Source of the DNA: Oscillospiraceae bacterium
GTDB taxonomy: Bacteria > Bacillota > Clostridia > UBA1212 > UBA1255
DNA: 33,614 nucleotides
NCBI GenBank assembly: GCA_015069165.1
Contig: SVJD01000023.1
Location: 1 to 33,614, forward strand
Reading direction: 5' to 3'
Part shown: positions 32,891 through 33,614 of the stretch, piece after piece
How the letters are laid out: each line of letters begins with the position of its first letter
How positions within the stretch are numbered: position 1 is the stretch's first letter
Made by a program: the position numbers and the translations under genes
Notes under the pieces: model-generated
Told to the model about the DNA's origin: nothing
Database searches by the model: none
The model's input: the letters and a program-made list of their open reading frames with translations, nothing else

Positions 32891-33319
32891 TCAGAATTCT
32901 AAACTCTTTGATGCCTCTGCAAAAATGTCACCCGTACAGTAATTTTCATAGTAGCGTTCATATTCGTCTTTATCCCATAACTCTATATGATCGCCTGTGC
33001 CTAAAACATGGATTTCTTCTTTGAATTTCGCAAATTCACGAAGCGTAGGAGAAATACTAAGTCTTCCTTGAGCATCAATCTCAACTTCTTGCACTGAACC
33101 AAGTATTCTTCTTGACATAATTCTGTAAGCTTCATCAGATGTTTTCATCTTTAAAAACGATTCTTTGAGTTTTTCAAATCTCTCTGCAGGGTAAACGGAC
33201 ACACATAAATCAAAGCCCCGCATAAGAAAAAACTTATCGCCGAGCTCTTCTCTGAATCTTGCAGGAATTTTCGTCCTGCCCTTTGTGTCAATGGTGACAA
33301 AACTATCTCCATAAAACAC
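32891..33319 (-). CDS. mraZ: MraZ transcriptional regulator
   Basis: Ring-forming DNA-binding protein of the SpoVT/AbrB superfamily, encoded at the head of the mra/mur cluster and known in other bacteria to regulate that cluster by binding repeats upstream of itself. It has 142 residues with two MraZ domains. The first has IDTKGRTKIPARFRE and the second IDAQGRLSISPTLREFA, the paired DxxGR motifs. It starts at GTG 33319 with AAAGGGG nine bases upstream. The region upstream carries eight copies of a TACNAAAGA box. Confidence 0.97.
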   Translation of the reverse strand: MFYGDSFVTIDTKGRTKIPARFREELGDKFFLMRGFDLCVSVYPAERFEKLKESFLKMKTSDEAYRIMSRRILGSVQEVEIDAQGRLSISPTLREFAKFKEEIHVLGTGDHIELWDKDEYERYYENYCTGDIFAEASKSLEF

Positions 33320-33345
33320 AGCCGCTTTCCCCTTTCAAAAATTTA

Positions 33346-33543
33346 TCCTTTGTACTTTTTTGCAAGAAAAACTCTTGCATCTTGCGTACTGTTTTAATTT
33401 CTTTGGTATTCTTAAATCTTTCGTATTTTGAAACCGTTTCTTTAGTAAATTAAAAATTTTATCTTTTGTAAATTCTTATTCCCTTTAGGGACTTTTTCTT
33501 TTGTATTTTCTTTTAAGAAAATAATCTTTAGTAAAAAATATGT
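33346..33543 (-). promoter_or_regulatory. Array of eight TACNAAAGA boxes upstream of mraZ
   Basis: Minus-strand boxes are at 33535-33543 (TACTAAAGA), 33497-33505 (TACAAAAGA), 33462-33470 (TACAAAAGA), 33439-33447 (TACTAAAGA), 33417-33425 (TACGAAAGA), 33400-33408 (TACCAAAGA), 33380-33388 (TACGCAAGA) and 33346-33354 (TACAAAGGA). All have the same orientation. Distances between starts are 17 to 38 bp. The last lies within 30 bp of the mraZ start codon. They are candidate MraZ sites, but the sequence differs from the known GTG-rich MraZ boxes. No clear promoter could be fixed in this stretch. Confidence 0.6.
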
Positions 33544-33614
33544 CTATGTAAGTAATTTTCAATTCTAAAACTAAATTTCATCCAATAAAAACCACTTTTG
33601 TTCATTCAAAAACC

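Overview
This window looks like chromosome from a low-G+C Gram-positive bacterium of the class Clostridia. The reasons are AT-rich codon usage, strong AGGAGG-type ribosome sites, consensus sigma-A promoters, a class B PBP with PASTA domains, a PerR-type regulator, and an mra/mur division cluster. MurE carries the DNPR motif of meso-diaminopimelate-adding enzymes and an aspartate-semialdehyde dehydrogenase gene is present, so the wall is probably DAP-type. No tRNA, rRNA, prophage or intact insertion sequence was seen.

Layout. 1-3100 (minus): operon serS-dut-ispF-asd, with asd running off the left edge. 3279-4311 (plus): azlC-azlD branched-chain amino acid exporter. 4314-6626 (minus): rpmF, terminator, der, plsY. 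6730-8936 (minus): pta-ackA acetate pathway. 9061-10653 (minus): PerR/Fur regulator followed by a class V aminotransferase (cysteine desulfurase family). 10887-12516 (minus): an unrecognised membrane protein plus repeat-containing lipoprotein pair, preceded by a structured leader with terminator and antiterminator. 12530-13430: gene-free, with an AT-rich palindrome and nine tandem 52-bp repeats. 13430-13894 (plus): luxS. 13906-14884 (minus): thiT under a TPP riboswitch. 14888-16831 (minus): a large surface lipoprotein with a probable NlpC/P60-like domain. 17093-18400 (plus): D,D-carboxypeptidase. 18453-21891: a DUF1624-like acyltransferase, an MFS transporter, a GH25 lysozyme and a HAD phosphatase in convergent or divergent pairs. 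21892-22566: gene-free, with a truncated hydrolase remnant and degenerate relatives of the 52-bp repeat. 22567-23895 (plus): murA. 23880-33319 (minus): division and wall cluster mraZ-rsmH-ftsL-PBP-murE-murF-mraY-ftsW, lacking murD and murG.

How the genes work together. The right third is the envelope synthesis and division operon, joined by murA, a D,D-carboxypeptidase, a GH25 muramidase and a surface cysteine-hydrolase-like lipoprotein elsewhere. The left part holds housekeeping genes (translation, nucleotide sanitation, isoprenoid, lysine/DAP and phospholipid synthesis, acetate fermentation).

The most unusual material is regulatory or repetitive. It includes (i) a leader RNA at 12308-12516 matching no riboswitch class I can recall, driving an orphan membrane protein/lipoprotein pair; (ii) eight copies of a TACNAAAGA box upstream of mraZ; (iii) a 52-bp repeat array with a 104-bp higher-order unit and a degenerate copy family 9 kb away with the same 52-bp spacing. 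Structures were derived by eye and families were assigned from motif memory, without searches.
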